This document shows, piece by piece, positions 7,371-15,849 of a DNA stretch of 40,567 bases. The stretch covers positions 1 to 40,567 of the forward strand of contig CACYAW010000023.1 of the NCBI GenBank assembly GCA_902772455.1, read 5' to 3'. Under the pieces are notes generated by a model. That model saw only the letters and a list, made by a program, of their open reading frames with translations, did not search any database and was not told the DNA's origin. The translations under genes were made by a program, and so were the position numbers. The stretch is from an uncultured Bacteroidales bacterium. Its GTDB lineage: Bacteria > Bacteroidota > Bacteroidia > Bacteroidales > Muribaculaceae. Position 1 is the first letter of the stretch; each line of letters starts with the position of its first letter.

Positions 7371-7667
7371 CTATTTTCCCTTTTTCAGGCGGTCGGCAAC
7401 TTCACGGGCATCGTTGAGGAGGTCCCAGATGCCGTCTTCGCTCAGGACGCCACGCTTGAGGTCGGCGGGCAGGCGGCCGGCCTCGTCGTCGGCCAGGTCC
7501 TGTTTCCACAGGTCGCTGCCGTAGTACCCGTTGAGGGCAGCGATTGCCTCTTGGGCGGCCTCCCACTTGTCGAGGGCGGCCTCGAGGCGCTTCACGGCCG
7601 CCGAGGCACGATTGAGGCGACGCTCCATCTGACGGATGCGCGCCAACTGTTGCTTATTGTCACTCAT
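7371..7667 (-). CDS. DUF4298 domain protein
   Basis: This is a 98-residue, mostly helical and highly charged cytoplasmic protein. It matches DUF4298 across its length: an N-terminal coiled-coil-like segment of about 40 residues (RIRQMERRLNRASAAVKRLE), then the conserved YYGSDLWKQDLADDEAGRLP and LKRGVLSEDGIWDLL blocks. Function is unknown. It starts 4 bases after the stop of the secreted nitroreductase gene, pointing to co-transcription and possibly translational coupling. The AlkZ-like gene follows after 39 bases. Confidence 0.85.
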   Translation of the reverse strand: MSDNKQQLARIRQMERRLNRASAAVKRLEAALDKWEAAQEAIAALNGYYGSDLWKQDLADDEAGRLPADLKRGVLSEDGIWDLLNDAREVADRLKKGK

Positions 7668-7671
7668 CGCG

Positions 7672-8280
7672 TTACTTGATATATTTCACCTTGAACTCGT
7701 CGCGGGGCTTGGCTTCGGGCTTCTCAGCGGGGTAGCCGATGGCGATGATGTAGTTGAGTTTGTAGTCCTCGGGGATGTCAAGACGGTCAAGGAAGAATTT
7801 GCACTTCTCATTGGCCAGCAGGAAGCGCACGGGGCCACCCAGGCAGCAGGTGCCCAAGCCCAGCGACTGTGCGGCCAACATCATGTTCTCACCCAGCAGA
7901 CCGGCATCCACTTCTCCCCCACCCTTGGCGGGAGTGCAGACGCAGATGAGGTTAGGTGCGTTGCGGAACATATTCTTGAAATGGGCATCACGCTTCACCT
8001 GGTCGGGGTTCTCCTGCTTGTAAATCTCGGTGACATCGGCAATCAGCTGCTGGTCCTCGACCACGCGCACAATCCACGGCTGGCGGTTCATGCCGCTGGG
8101 CGCATTGATGCCGGCGCGCACCACGACTTCCAACAGTTCATGCTCAACGGGCTTATCAAGATACTGGCGCACCGAACGGCGTGCCATGATGTTGTTGATC
8201 ACCTCGTTTTCATACACACTCTGGGCTGTCATGCCCACTACACTCAACATAGCCATAAAGCAAAAAATCAATCGTTTCAT
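7672..8280 (-). CDS. Nitroreductase family protein with signal peptide
   Basis: This encodes a 202-residue FMN-binding nitroreductase fold. RRSVRQYLDKPVEHELLEVV and APSGMNRQPWIVRVV are the two N-terminal signature blocks; the AAQSLGLGTCCLG block and GYPAEKPEAKPRDEF close the domain. Unlike most family members it begins with MKRLIFCFMAMLSVVGMTAQS, a likely signal peptide cleaved near residue 20, so it probably acts in the periplasm. The substrate is unknown. It lies within the repair operon between the AlkD-like gene (35-base gap) and DUF4298 (4-base gap), an odd position for an exported enzyme. Confidence 0.85.
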   Translation of the reverse strand: MKRLIFCFMAMLSVVGMTAQSVYENEVINNIMARRSVRQYLDKPVEHELLEVVVRAGINAPSGMNRQPWIVRVVEDQQLIADVTEIYKQENPDQVKRDAHFKNMFRNAPNLICVCTPAKGGGEVDAGLLGENMMLAAQSLGLGTCCLGGPVRFLLANEKCKFFLDRLDIPEDYKLNYIIAIGYPAEKPEAKPRDEFKVKYIK

Positions 8281-8315
8281 CTGTTTTTATCCTTTAAACC
8301 TTTTTCTATCAATGA

Positions 8316-9062
8316 TTATCTTGCCATCCAGTATTTACGTTCGTCATCAGACATCTTTTCGATGGCATAACGCAAAGCCGTGCGCGGCATCTCATGGACA
8401 TGAAGTTCGAGAAAATCACGCAGCAGATCCATGCTCACCTGCTTGCCCATCTCGCGCAGCATCCATCCCACGGCCTTGTGCATCAGATCATGGGGATGAT
8501 TCAGGTGCAGCTGGGCATAGCGCAGACACCACGAGGGGTCGCCCTGCCTGGAAGTCGTCCAGGTGCACACCATGCTCATGCGTTGCCGCCACAGGTTATC
8601 GCTATGAGCAAGCGCGTCGATGATGGCGGTTTTGTCGCCCAGGGCGGTGGGGAGCATCAGCCAGCGGCCCAGAATCTTGGGAGCGGACAAGTCCACCAGA
8701 TCCCAATTGTTGGCCTGCTCGGCATGGTCCAGATACATCGACACGATTTCATCACGGCCACTGATGGCCGCAGCATCATCAGCCAGACGCTTGGTGGCCA
8801 GCTTCTCAAACCGCCAGACGAGCAGGAGGAACCCGCAGAGCCGCACCTCATGATAACGGTTCGCCAGCAGTTCAGGTATCTCGTGCAGCGGCAGGTCGGT
8901 GACCAGCTTGACAACGGCTCTCGTCTGCGGCACTTTCAGGCCCAAGAACTCGTCGCCCTCGCCATATTCGCCCTTACCTGTCTTGAAAAAGCGCATCAAG
9001 CCCTGACGCTGCTCCTCATCGCGCAGCGTCTCCATATAGCCAATGATTTCTTTTGCCGTCAT
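8316..9062 (-). CDS. AlkD-like DNA alkylation repair protein
   Basis: This encodes a 248-residue all-helical HEAT-like repeat protein of the AlkD family, which removes positively charged N3- and N7-alkylpurines without flipping the base. The catalytic/contact residues of Bacillus cereus AlkD (Trp109, Asp113, Arg148) have equivalents at the same spacing: Trp120 and Asp124 in NNWDLVDLSAPK, and Arg159 in NLWRQR. The N-terminal GLKVPQTRAVVK block and C-terminal HDLMHKAVGWMLREMGK block are also typical. The start is ATG at 9062, only 3 bases after the MmcQ/YjbR stop, so it should be translationally coupled. With the AlkZ-like gene downstream, this operon holds two unrelated alkylpurine glycosylase folds. 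Confidence 0.92.
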   Translation of the reverse strand: MTAKEIIGYMETLRDEEQRQGLMRFFKTGKGEYGEGDEFLGLKVPQTRAVVKLVTDLPLHEIPELLANRYHEVRLCGFLLLVWRFEKLATKRLADDAAAISGRDEIVSMYLDHAEQANNWDLVDLSAPKILGRWLMLPTALGDKTAIIDALAHSDNLWRQRMSMVCTWTTSRQGDPSWCLRYAQLHLNHPHDLMHKAVGWMLREMGKQVSMDLLRDFLELHVHEMPRTALRYAIEKMSDDERKYWMAR

Positions 9063-9065
9063 CTT

Positions 9066-9407
9066 TTATCTGTATTTATTTGCTACCAAATGGTAGGATT
9101 TGGTGACCAATGCTCTGACTTCGTCATCCGGCACGTCCTGCCCCAGCTGGATACTGACCCAATACCGTTTGTCCCCGTTAAAAGGCTCGCCGATGGCCTG
9201 GTAACGCTCTTTGAGCTCAACCATCTCGGCAGGGTCGCACTTGACGGTAATCGAGGAAAAATCGTCGATATTGAAGTAGCAGAACATGTGCCCGCACACA
9301 TAGAACACCAGTATCGTGAACTTCCCCCTCGAGAACTTCTCAAAAGGAGTACCCTCACTCACCCCCGGCAACGACAAGCAATATTCCCTAAATCCCTCAA
9401 TATCCAT
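9066..9407 (-). CDS. MmcQ/YjbR family protein
   Basis: This 113-residue protein covers the whole MmcQ/YjbR domain (CyaY-like alpha/beta fold): the N-terminal FREYCLSLPGVSEGTPF block, the central KFTILVFYVCGHMFCYFNID strand region, and the C-terminal KRYWVSIQLGQDVPDDEVRALV block. The family is described as DNA-binding but its role is poorly known; members are often found near DNA-repair or resistance genes. It lies 3 bases after the giant helicase stop and 3 bases before the AlkD start, so all three should be made from one message. Confidence 0.9.
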   Translation of the reverse strand: MDIEGFREYCLSLPGVSEGTPFEKFSRGKFTILVFYVCGHMFCYFNIDDFSSITVKCDPAEMVELKERYQAIGEPFNGDKRYWVSIQLGQDVPDDEVRALVTKSYHLVANKYR

Positions 9408-9410
9408 ATT

Positions 9411-12400
9411 TTATTGTTGCGTATCAATTTTGTCAATTTTACGTGACAAGACGATATCCGGTAATAAAACCGCACTCTCCTTTTCCTCTTTTGGCGCGTC
9501 TTTGGGCTTCCAAGCCACTATAAACCGAATAGATGACGACTTTATGTCATAACCTTTCTCTTTCCATTGAGACATCGTGGACTGCATCTTTGAGGACATC
9601 ATGGCCATCGGTCGGTTTTCTTTGTCAAAAAAAGTAACTCCGTCACATTTCAATTCATCACCACTCCGCAAGTTCAATATTTCACGTTTTCGCGATTTGA
9701 AAAAGCCAAGATTCACGTCCCTATGTGAAAGTTGCAGAACCACCTCGTCAGGTAAAGGATACGATTGTTGGTCAACAACATACCTATCAGCTCCAGACCG
9801 CTCAAAATAATTGCAATTGGTGTGTATGAAAAGCCGTTTTTTAGCTCGTGTCATTCCTACATAAAAGCGACGCATTAGGCTATCATCAACTGCATAGTGA
9901 TCGCAAATCAACATATAGACATCATCAAACTCCTTGCCTTTTGCTTTATGAATTGTTGACACTATGACATTACTATCAGAAAAATCACAGAAGTCCTCGG
10001 CCGATGATTCAAATACAAAAGATTTGAAATCCCCGATGTATTTCACCTTATTAGTCTCCTCAAACAATTTGAGGCAACGTTTAACGTATGAAAGGCATTG
10101 GCTCTTTTCATAAACAGCTAATGTTTCCTGCTTCGCCTTTCCCCATAGCGCCTCAGGTATGAGAGGAGTAGAAGACCGTTTATCAATATACTTTATGAAA
10201 TATTTAACTTCAGCTAAATTCCAGAATCGGAAACCATCCATCGACTGAACCAACTTGCAGTTAATGCCTCGCCGCTGCATAAGCGCCACTAAAGTTACCG
10301 CTTCTTCATTAGTTTGAGTAAGGACACAGGAAATACCCTTAGACTGATTCATAGCCAAATCTTTCACAAGAGGCTCATATATGACCTTAGACGTGTGATA
10401 AGTCACTTGCACCCAGCCATCATCATCTTTCATTGAAATAATAGGAGTGCTTTTTATGCGATGATGAATTCTTCTTGCAAATGCATTTGCAAAATTGACT
10501 ACATGCCTTGAACTGCGATAGTTCTCGGTCATTTCCACAAACTTGCTTCCCGATTCCTGCGTCAGCCTATATAAGTACTCGGAATTAGACCCACGGAAGT
10601 CAAATATGTTCTGGTCGTCATCGCCAACAGCAATCACACGCATGTCTTCATTACGGTCCATTAGTGCTTTCACCAGGGCATATTCCTCGTGACTCATGTC
10701 TTGAGCTTCATCAATCACTAATACTGTTTTACCGATCTTGCTAGGCTCTACTTCCCCCTGACTAATCATTTGGGCCGCATCTGCAACTATACTCTTGGCG
10801 TCATCAAGATTTCCCACCCGGCCCAACAAATCAAAGCTATAAGAATGAAATGTCTTAATCTCAACAAAATGAGCAGCATTGCCTATCAATCCCATAAGTC
10901 GTTGCTTGAATTCAGTTGCAGCGGCTCTAGAGAAAGTCAACATCAGCAATTGTTCATGTTTCACATCTTCGAGTAATAACAAAGAGGCAAGTTTATGAAC
11001 AAGAACTCGGGTTTTGCCACTACCTGGGCCTGCCGCCACGACAATACATCTGGATTCCTTATCTGATATGATTTCCATTTGTCGTTTAGACAATTGCCCA
11101 AATAACTGTGAATATTTGTCTGGTGTCAAATTGCGTTGTATCTCGTTCACACGTTCACCCTTAAAGTATTTTCCGATAAATTTTTTGTAATCCATCTGAA
11201 AATAATCTTGAACATACTGCAACGCTGCATCGTAGTCCTTAACCATAAGGTTGGCATACTCTCCCACGATGTGAACTTGCTGGATTTTCTGCTTATAGAA
11301 TTCATTCAGCATTCGGTAATCGTCAGCCCTATATCTCGACTTAGTGTCTTTTATCCGACGGATATCCATTGCATTATAGAGAACAAGGAAACCGCCTTCC
11401 AGCTTCAAAGCACCTATTTTAGAAAGATATAGTAGCGCCTCTTCCACGTCCTCAATCATGAATTCACTGGCATTAACAAAAAGTGATTGTTGACTCGTTT
11501 TTATATCATCCAGTAGTTCGACAATAGAGAACTGAACTGCGCTATCTTGCTGTTTTTCAGCAGGTATTTCAGCCACCAATTTATAAAGCCATTCTATCGT
11601 AAAGCGACTGATCAATAAACGTTTCTCAAAACGGCTAGTCGTCGTTTCCATATCCATTTGCCTGGAGATTTCCATGTTGCGTGCAGAATCCTCCTTCTTT
11701 CGAGTATAACCCTTTACGGTCAGAAAGTAAAGCAATGTTCTGATATCTTTTTCCTTGGAATGCGTGATGCCTTCATTCAACGCATCTTCATTCAACTGTT
11801 TACATGACGTGTGTAAAGACCCGTCTGGTATATGGCTAAGAATGAATTGCTCAAGTTTTGAGAAATAATCAAGAAGTTGTCGTGACTTCCGCTCTGAATC
11901 TCCAGCATCCCTGAGATAGGCCGAAATATCCTTACTGTCTGCCAATATTCCTTCCTGTCGCATTCTCTCTACTGCAGAAACGACCTCGGCTTTGCTGAGA
12001 GCGAGAATATCAGCCAAATAATCAATGCGGGATTCAGCCTCTGCATCTTGAGCTTTAGCAATATATTTTTGAGAAATCAGTGATTTTATAATTCTTACAG
12101 CTTTCTCAATTTCATCATTTGAAAATAAGGCAGAGTCCGAAATCCTGCGTCTAGCCTCATCCATATTCTTGACTGTGATGCCTGTAGCATATACATGGGG
12201 GACATTATTACCTCTCTCCAGATAACCGCCTTGCTCCAGGGCTGACAATGCCGTCCGAACTCTAGTCTCTATATCCGAAACCGTATCATCCCAACCAGCT
12301 TGACGTGCAATTTCAAGAGCGGAACAGCAAACCCTCTTTCGTTGTTTGGTTAGCCCCTTAACCGCTCTCCAGACCTGCTGGATTTCGCTGATACTGAGTT

Positions 12401-14306
12401 TTGTCTGATTAAGTAATATGAAGTGTTTGTCTAAGTCGTTGTCACTATATAGAACAAAGCAGCGGGCATTCAGTTGGGGGTCTCGACCTGCTCGTCCAGC
12501 CTCTTGAACATAATTCTCCAATGAATCGGAAATATCATAATGGATTACAAGTCCCACATCCTTCTTGTCGACACCCATACCGAAGGCTGAGGTTGCTACT
12601 ATAATCCCGACCTGATCCTTCATAAAGGCATCTTGGTTTGCCGTCTTTTCATCAGCATTCATCTTGCCATTAAAGGGCAGTGCCTTTAATCCGTCTCGTG
12701 ATAATTTTGTGGCAAGTTCTATGGTGCGCCTCGTACGTGACACATAAATGATTGTCGGGCACCGATGCTCTGTTACGAGTTGCCTGAGTTTTACATATTT
12801 ATCTGCGTCAGTATCAGCATGTATGACAGAATACCGCAAATTTGTTCTTGTTGCAGTTGAGGCAAAGAGTTTTAGGTCAATATCCAATGATTTCTTGAAA
12901 TAATCACAAATGTCCTGGATGACTTTTTGCTTTGCCGTAGCAGTGAAGCAGGATACGGGAATGGGACGGGTAATTCTTTTCTTTTTTTGATACTCGCTGA
13001 TGAACTTCCCGATATATAGGTAATCGACTCTGAAATCCTGCCCCCATGATGAGAAACAGTGAGCTTCATCGATCACAAATCTCACCACATTGCGAGACAT
13101 CAGAATTTTTTCGATGGTTTTTGACCTCAGCATCTCTGGAGATATGTATAGTAATGACGCATCTCCATCTTGCACCCGTTGTATAGACAATGCTCTGGTT
13201 ATTGGATCCAGTAGGCCATTAATAGTCACTGCATCAACGATACCACGCTCTGCAAGATTGTCAACTTGGTCTTTCATTAAAGACTGCAGTGGTGAGATAA
13301 CAACTGTTAAGCCATGAACTGTTCGGCCTTCCATCAAGGCCGGTAATTGGAAGGTTAATGATTTTCCACCTCCTGTCGGGAAAATGGCCAATAACGAGTC
13401 ACCATCGACTGCTGCTTGAACTGCTGTTTCTTGGAGGTTTTCACCTTCAAAAGTCCTGAATTGCTTGAATCCGAAGAAAACGTCAAGATTGTGATGAATA
13501 TCTAACTGACTATTGCAATAGGTGCAACCCTCTTTACAATGATGATGACGAAGTGCCCTGATCACAAACTCCACAGCCGGATAATTGTAGATGACCCATC
13601 GGGGTGTTATCGAACGATAATCAGTGGTATCTACGAGGGAAAGTGCATAGGACAATTCAACGAGATACTGTTTAAGCAGCATGTCAATATCTGCATGCTC
13701 GCAGATGCAGCCTCGATAGACAGATTTTATCAAGTCGGCCAAGTTGCCATCATAGCCGTCGGCACGAGCCATGTCGAGAAAACCATCAAATTCTTTTTTC
13801 CCTTTGAGCAATGTTGCGAATATCCAGCGTTTTGCATCTGGCAATGAATTCCAACACTCAATTTCATCCAGTAGCAAGTCTTTTGCCTTTTTGGAATCAT
13901 TGACCGGATTGTTCATCTGGTCATCTACCAGTTTATCATCCTTCAAAAGTCGATGATAAGGACGAGTTGGGAAAAGAAGTGGAGACATATATAACGTATC
14001 AACCAAAATCCAGTTGTGCCGCTTGTCTCCAAAAAGATATTTTGCATCATGATGGATGATATTGTGGCCACATATATAATCCACATCATTCAGGAAACCA
14101 ACGAGTTCCGTCACAGATGCACCATGATAGATGGCATCATCATGCTTGAGTGCTCCAATATCATGTATCTTGTGATCTTGCCATCCAACTTCAACATCAA
14201 CTATGGCATATTTTGATGCATCATGTGCATTATCACCACGCTTGCCGATGAAGTTGATTGAATCATCGGTATCTTTACGGCCTATGAGTTTACGCCAAAG
14301 TGACAT
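9411..14306 (-). CDS. Exonuclease-RecQ-UvrD fusion helicase
   Basis: This is a 1631-residue multidomain DNA helicase. Residues about 30-150 resemble a DnaQ-like 3'-5' exonuclease (VDVEV with Asp37/Glu39, then CGHNIIHHDAKYL); the third acidic motif is unclear, so activity is uncertain. A Cys-rich segment (HHHCKEGCTYC, about 254-264) follows. Then comes a RecQ-type SF2 helicase: Walker A FPTGGGKS 309-316, DEAH 413-416, and motif VI QEAGRAGRD 601-609. About 450 residues of helical and winged-helix-like sequence lead to a UvrD-type SF1 helicase: Walker A AAGPGSGKT 1091-1099, DEAQD 1199-1203, GDDDQNIFDFRG 1228-1239, and VGMTRAKKRL 1483-1492. Both motors look intact. It heads the predicted repair operon, with a -7 motif just upstream. 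A defence role is also possible. Confidence 0.92.
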   Translation of the reverse strand: MSLWRKLIGRKDTDDSINFIGKRGDNAHDASKYAIVDVEVGWQDHKIHDIGALKHDDAIYHGASVTELVGFLNDVDYICGHNIIHHDAKYLFGDKRHNWILVDTLYMSPLLFPTRPYHRLLKDDKLVDDQMNNPVNDSKKAKDLLLDEIECWNSLPDAKRWIFATLLKGKKEFDGFLDMARADGYDGNLADLIKSVYRGCICEHADIDMLLKQYLVELSYALSLVDTTDYRSITPRWVIYNYPAVEFVIRALRHHHCKEGCTYCNSQLDIHHNLDVFFGFKQFRTFEGENLQETAVQAAVDGDSLLAIFPTGGGKSLTFQLPALMEGRTVHGLTVVISPLQSLMKDQVDNLAERGIVDAVTINGLLDPITRALSIQRVQDGDASLLYISPEMLRSKTIEKILMSRNVVRFVIDEAHCFSSWGQDFRVDYLYIGKFISEYQKKKRITRPIPVSCFTATAKQKVIQDICDYFKKSLDIDLKLFASTATRTNLRYSVIHADTDADKYVKLRQLVTEHRCPTIIYVSRTRRTIELATKLSRDGLKALPFNGKMNADEKTANQDAFMKDQVGIIVATSAFGMGVDKKDVGLVIHYDISDSLENYVQEAGRAGRDPQLNARCFVLYSDNDLDKHFILLNQTKLSISEIQQVWRAVKGLTKQRKRVCCSALEIARQAGWDDTVSDIETRVRTALSALEQGGYLERGNNVPHVYATGITVKNMDEARRRISDSALFSNDEIEKAVRIIKSLISQKYIAKAQDAEAESRIDYLADILALSKAEVVSAVERMRQEGILADSKDISAYLRDAGDSERKSRQLLDYFSKLEQFILSHIPDGSLHTSCKQLNEDALNEGITHSKEKDIRTLLYFLTVKGYTRKKEDSARNMEISRQMDMETTTSRFEKRLLISRFTIEWLYKLVAEIPAEKQQDSAVQFSIVELLDDIKTSQQSLFVNASEFMIEDVEEALLYLSKIGALKLEGGFLVLYNAMDIRRIKDTKSRYRADDYRMLNEFYKQKIQQVHIVGEYANLMVKDYDAALQYVQDYFQMDYKKFIGKYFKGERVNEIQRNLTPDKYSQLFGQLSKRQMEIISDKESRCIVVAAGPGSGKTRVLVHKLASLLLLEDVKHEQLLMLTFSRAAATEFKQRLMGLIGNAAHFVEIKTFHSYSFDLLGRVGNLDDAKSIVADAAQMISQGEVEPSKIGKTVLVIDEAQDMSHEEYALVKALMDRNEDMRVIAVGDDDQNIFDFRGSNSEYLYRLTQESGSKFVEMTENYRSSRHVVNFANAFARRIHHRIKSTPIISMKDDDGWVQVTYHTSKVIYEPLVKDLAMNQSKGISCVLTQTNEEAVTLVALMQRRGINCKLVQSMDGFRFWNLAEVKYFIKYIDKRSSTPLIPEALWGKAKQETLAVYEKSQCLSYVKRCLKLFEETNKVKYIGDFKSFVFESSAEDFCDFSDSNVIVSTIHKAKGKEFDDVYMLICDHYAVDDSLMRRFYVGMTRAKKRLFIHTNCNYFERSGADRYVVDQQSYPLPDEVVLQLSHRDVNLGFFKSRKREILNLRSGDELKCDGVTFFDKENRPMAMMSSKMQSTMSQWKEKGYDIKSSSIRFIVAWKPKDAPKEEKESAVLLPDIVLSRKIDKIDTQQ

Positions 14307-14338
14307 TTCGTTTACCAGACATTATTGTTAATTCCTTG

Positions 14339-14346
14339 CAAATATA
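14339..14346 (-). promoter_or_regulatory. Bacteroidetes -7 element for the repair operon
   Basis: On the minus strand TATATTTG matches TAnnTTTG, 33-40 bases before the helicase ATG, within the 59-base gap after the AAA/DUF4143 stop. No good -33 element is seen. It suggests that the six-gene operon starts here. Confidence 0.5.
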
Positions 14347-14365
14347 GTAAAAAGTCTGGAAGCGG

Positions 14366-15508
14366 CTAGATGATCTGGTTGTTCCATAGGCGTTTTAGGA
14401 ATTGCTCGACTGGCCAGATTTCTAAGTTGCCCTGTTTGCGGGGGCGCTCTTCCATCGAAAGCAGGTACAGTTTCGCGTCGGGATACTCTTCGCTAAAGGC
14501 TTTTAATCCTTTGGTATCACTTGAAGTGACGTTTTTAGAAGATTTCACCTCAACACCCACCTCGGCCTGACCGATGACGGCATCCACCTCATACTTGTTG
14601 TCTAAAGTGTGCCAATAAGATAAGGACTTATCTGGATGCTTGTAAGAGATATACGCCCTTAATTCTTGTATCACGAAATGCTCCAAAGCATGCCCATAGA
14701 TGTCTGTACCCGGCTGCAGAGGAACTCGCTTTAACAAGTGATTGGGTATGGCAACATCAAAATAATAGAATTTGGGCGACTGAATAACCCTGCGCTTGAC
14801 AACACGAGCATAAGACGGCAGATAAAACCCCAGCATGGTCTCTTCCAGAATAGCGAAATACTCTTTGACCGTCTTGGACGAGATGCCACATTCCTGGGCA
14901 ATATTGGTATAATTTACAATTTCACTGTTGCTCAATGCGGCAACCTGCAAGAAACGGGTAAAAGAGTCCAAGCGCCGGACAATGGCTTCTTCGACAATCT
15001 CCTGTTGCAGATAGTCACCTATGTAGGACTGTATCCTCATTGAAGGATTCTCTACCAGATAATGGCGAGGTAACATTCCGTTGTTTAAAGCCCTGTTGAG
15101 ATCAAAGTCAGGAATTTCAGCACTAACAAGAGGGAACAAAGTCCTCCGCAATGCCCTGCCGCCAAGCAGATTGGCTCCACTGCGACGCAGTTTGCGTGCA
15201 CTGGAACCGCTTAGGATGAACCTCAAACCTTTATTCTCAATAAGCCAATGAACTTCGTCAAGCAGAGAGGGCACTTTCTGCACCTCGTCAATAATGACCA
15301 GCTCACCGTCTTCCAGCAACTCGCACTCTTCACGAAGCAAAGCAGGGCGCATCTGTAGCGCCATGCGTACATCACTTTTCAACAGGTCATAAACCGTTGC
15401 GTCAGGAAAGAGCATCTTTAATAGGGTGCTTTTTCCTGTTTGCCTTGATCCCCAAAGGAATAAGCTGTCTTCTTGGACTTCTTCTAGTTTTAATATCCGT
15501 TCGAGCAT
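14366..15508 (-). CDS. AAA_14/DUF4143 ATPase
   Basis: This encodes 380 residues with the standard two-part layout of this family. The N-terminal AAA_14 ATPase has Walker A WGSRQTGKST (about 19-28), Walker B ELVIIDEVQKVPSLLDE (about 69-85) and sensor FILSGSSARKL. The C-terminal DUF4143 is a winged-helix plus restriction-endonuclease-like region, ending EVDAVIGQAEVGVEVKSSK, where the D..E.K residues recall a PD-(D/E)XK nuclease core. The family is abundant in Bacteroidales and its function is unknown; members are often linked to mobile or toxin-like behaviour, but I see no partner. It lies upstream of the repair operon in the same direction with a 59-base gap. Its own upstream DNA has palindromic tandem repeats. 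Confidence 0.93.
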   Translation of the reverse strand: MLERILKLEEVQEDSLFLWGSRQTGKSTLLKMLFPDATVYDLLKSDVRMALQMRPALLREECELLEDGELVIIDEVQKVPSLLDEVHWLIENKGLRFILSGSSARKLRRSGANLLGGRALRRTLFPLVSAEIPDFDLNRALNNGMLPRHYLVENPSMRIQSYIGDYLQQEIVEEAIVRRLDSFTRFLQVAALSNSEIVNYTNIAQECGISSKTVKEYFAILEETMLGFYLPSYARVVKRRVIQSPKFYYFDVAIPNHLLKRVPLQPGTDIYGHALEHFVIQELRAYISYKHPDKSLSYWHTLDNKYEVDAVIGQAEVGVEVKSSKNVTSSDTKGLKAFSEEYPDAKLYLLSMEERPRKQGNLEIWPVEQFLKRLWNNQII

Positions 15509-15571
15509 AGCTATTCATTAATTGTTGCGGCAAATTTACTACTGAAAGGGCAAACAAACAAGAAAAATGCA

Positions 15572-15650
15572 GAAAATCTGAAGTACTACTTCAAAAATTC
15601 AGCGAAAATCTGAAGTACTACTTCAAAAATTCAGCGAAAATCTGAAGTAC
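15572..15650. repeat. Tandem 32-bp repeats, each with a 13-bp palindrome
   Basis: Two exact 32-bp copies (15572-15603 and 15604-15635) and the first 15 bases of a third (15636-15650) stand in direct repeat. Each full copy contains GAAGTA-C-TACTTC, a perfect palindrome with a 1-base centre, and flanking CTGAA/TTCAG halves that extend it. They lie 64-142 bases upstream of the AAA/DUF4143 start and about 160 bases upstream of the tricorn promoter. They look like a multi-site operator for a dimeric regulator. Confidence 0.8.
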
Positions 15651-15810
15651 GACCATCATCGATACAGGCATCCAACTTGTAAAATACCGCGTTTTACCAA
15701 TCACAAAAATTGTAAAAATTCGCGTTTCACAAAAACAGGCCGCACCTTTGATCATGGGCAAAGATAATGTCATTTTTTCATATATGAAAGGGCGATTCAT
15801 GGTTTTTATG

Positions 15811-15818
15811 TATCTTTG
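15811..15818 (+). promoter_or_regulatory. Bacteroidetes -7 element for the tricorn-like protease
   Basis: TATCTTTG fits TAnnTTTG and is followed by C. It lies 31 bases before the chosen ATG at 15850. Because it falls inside the longer in-frame extension that begins at 15748, it argues that the upstream ATGs are not used. Confidence 0.6.
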
Positions 15819-15849
15819 CGACAAACTAATAACTAGACTTAACATAAAA

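Noticed and set aside
9411-14306. Fusion helicase as part of a known phage-defence system
   Set aside because: No nuclease, methylase, toxin or other defence partner adjoins it; the co-directional neighbours are DNA-repair-type genes.
15572-15650. 32-bp repeats considered as a CRISPR array
   Set aside because: The copies are directly adjacent with no spacers, and no cas genes are present.
15748-15849. Upstream ATG codons (15748, 15754, 15784) as start of the tricorn-like gene
   Set aside because: The -7 promoter motif at 15811 lies downstream of them and the signal peptide begins at 15850.
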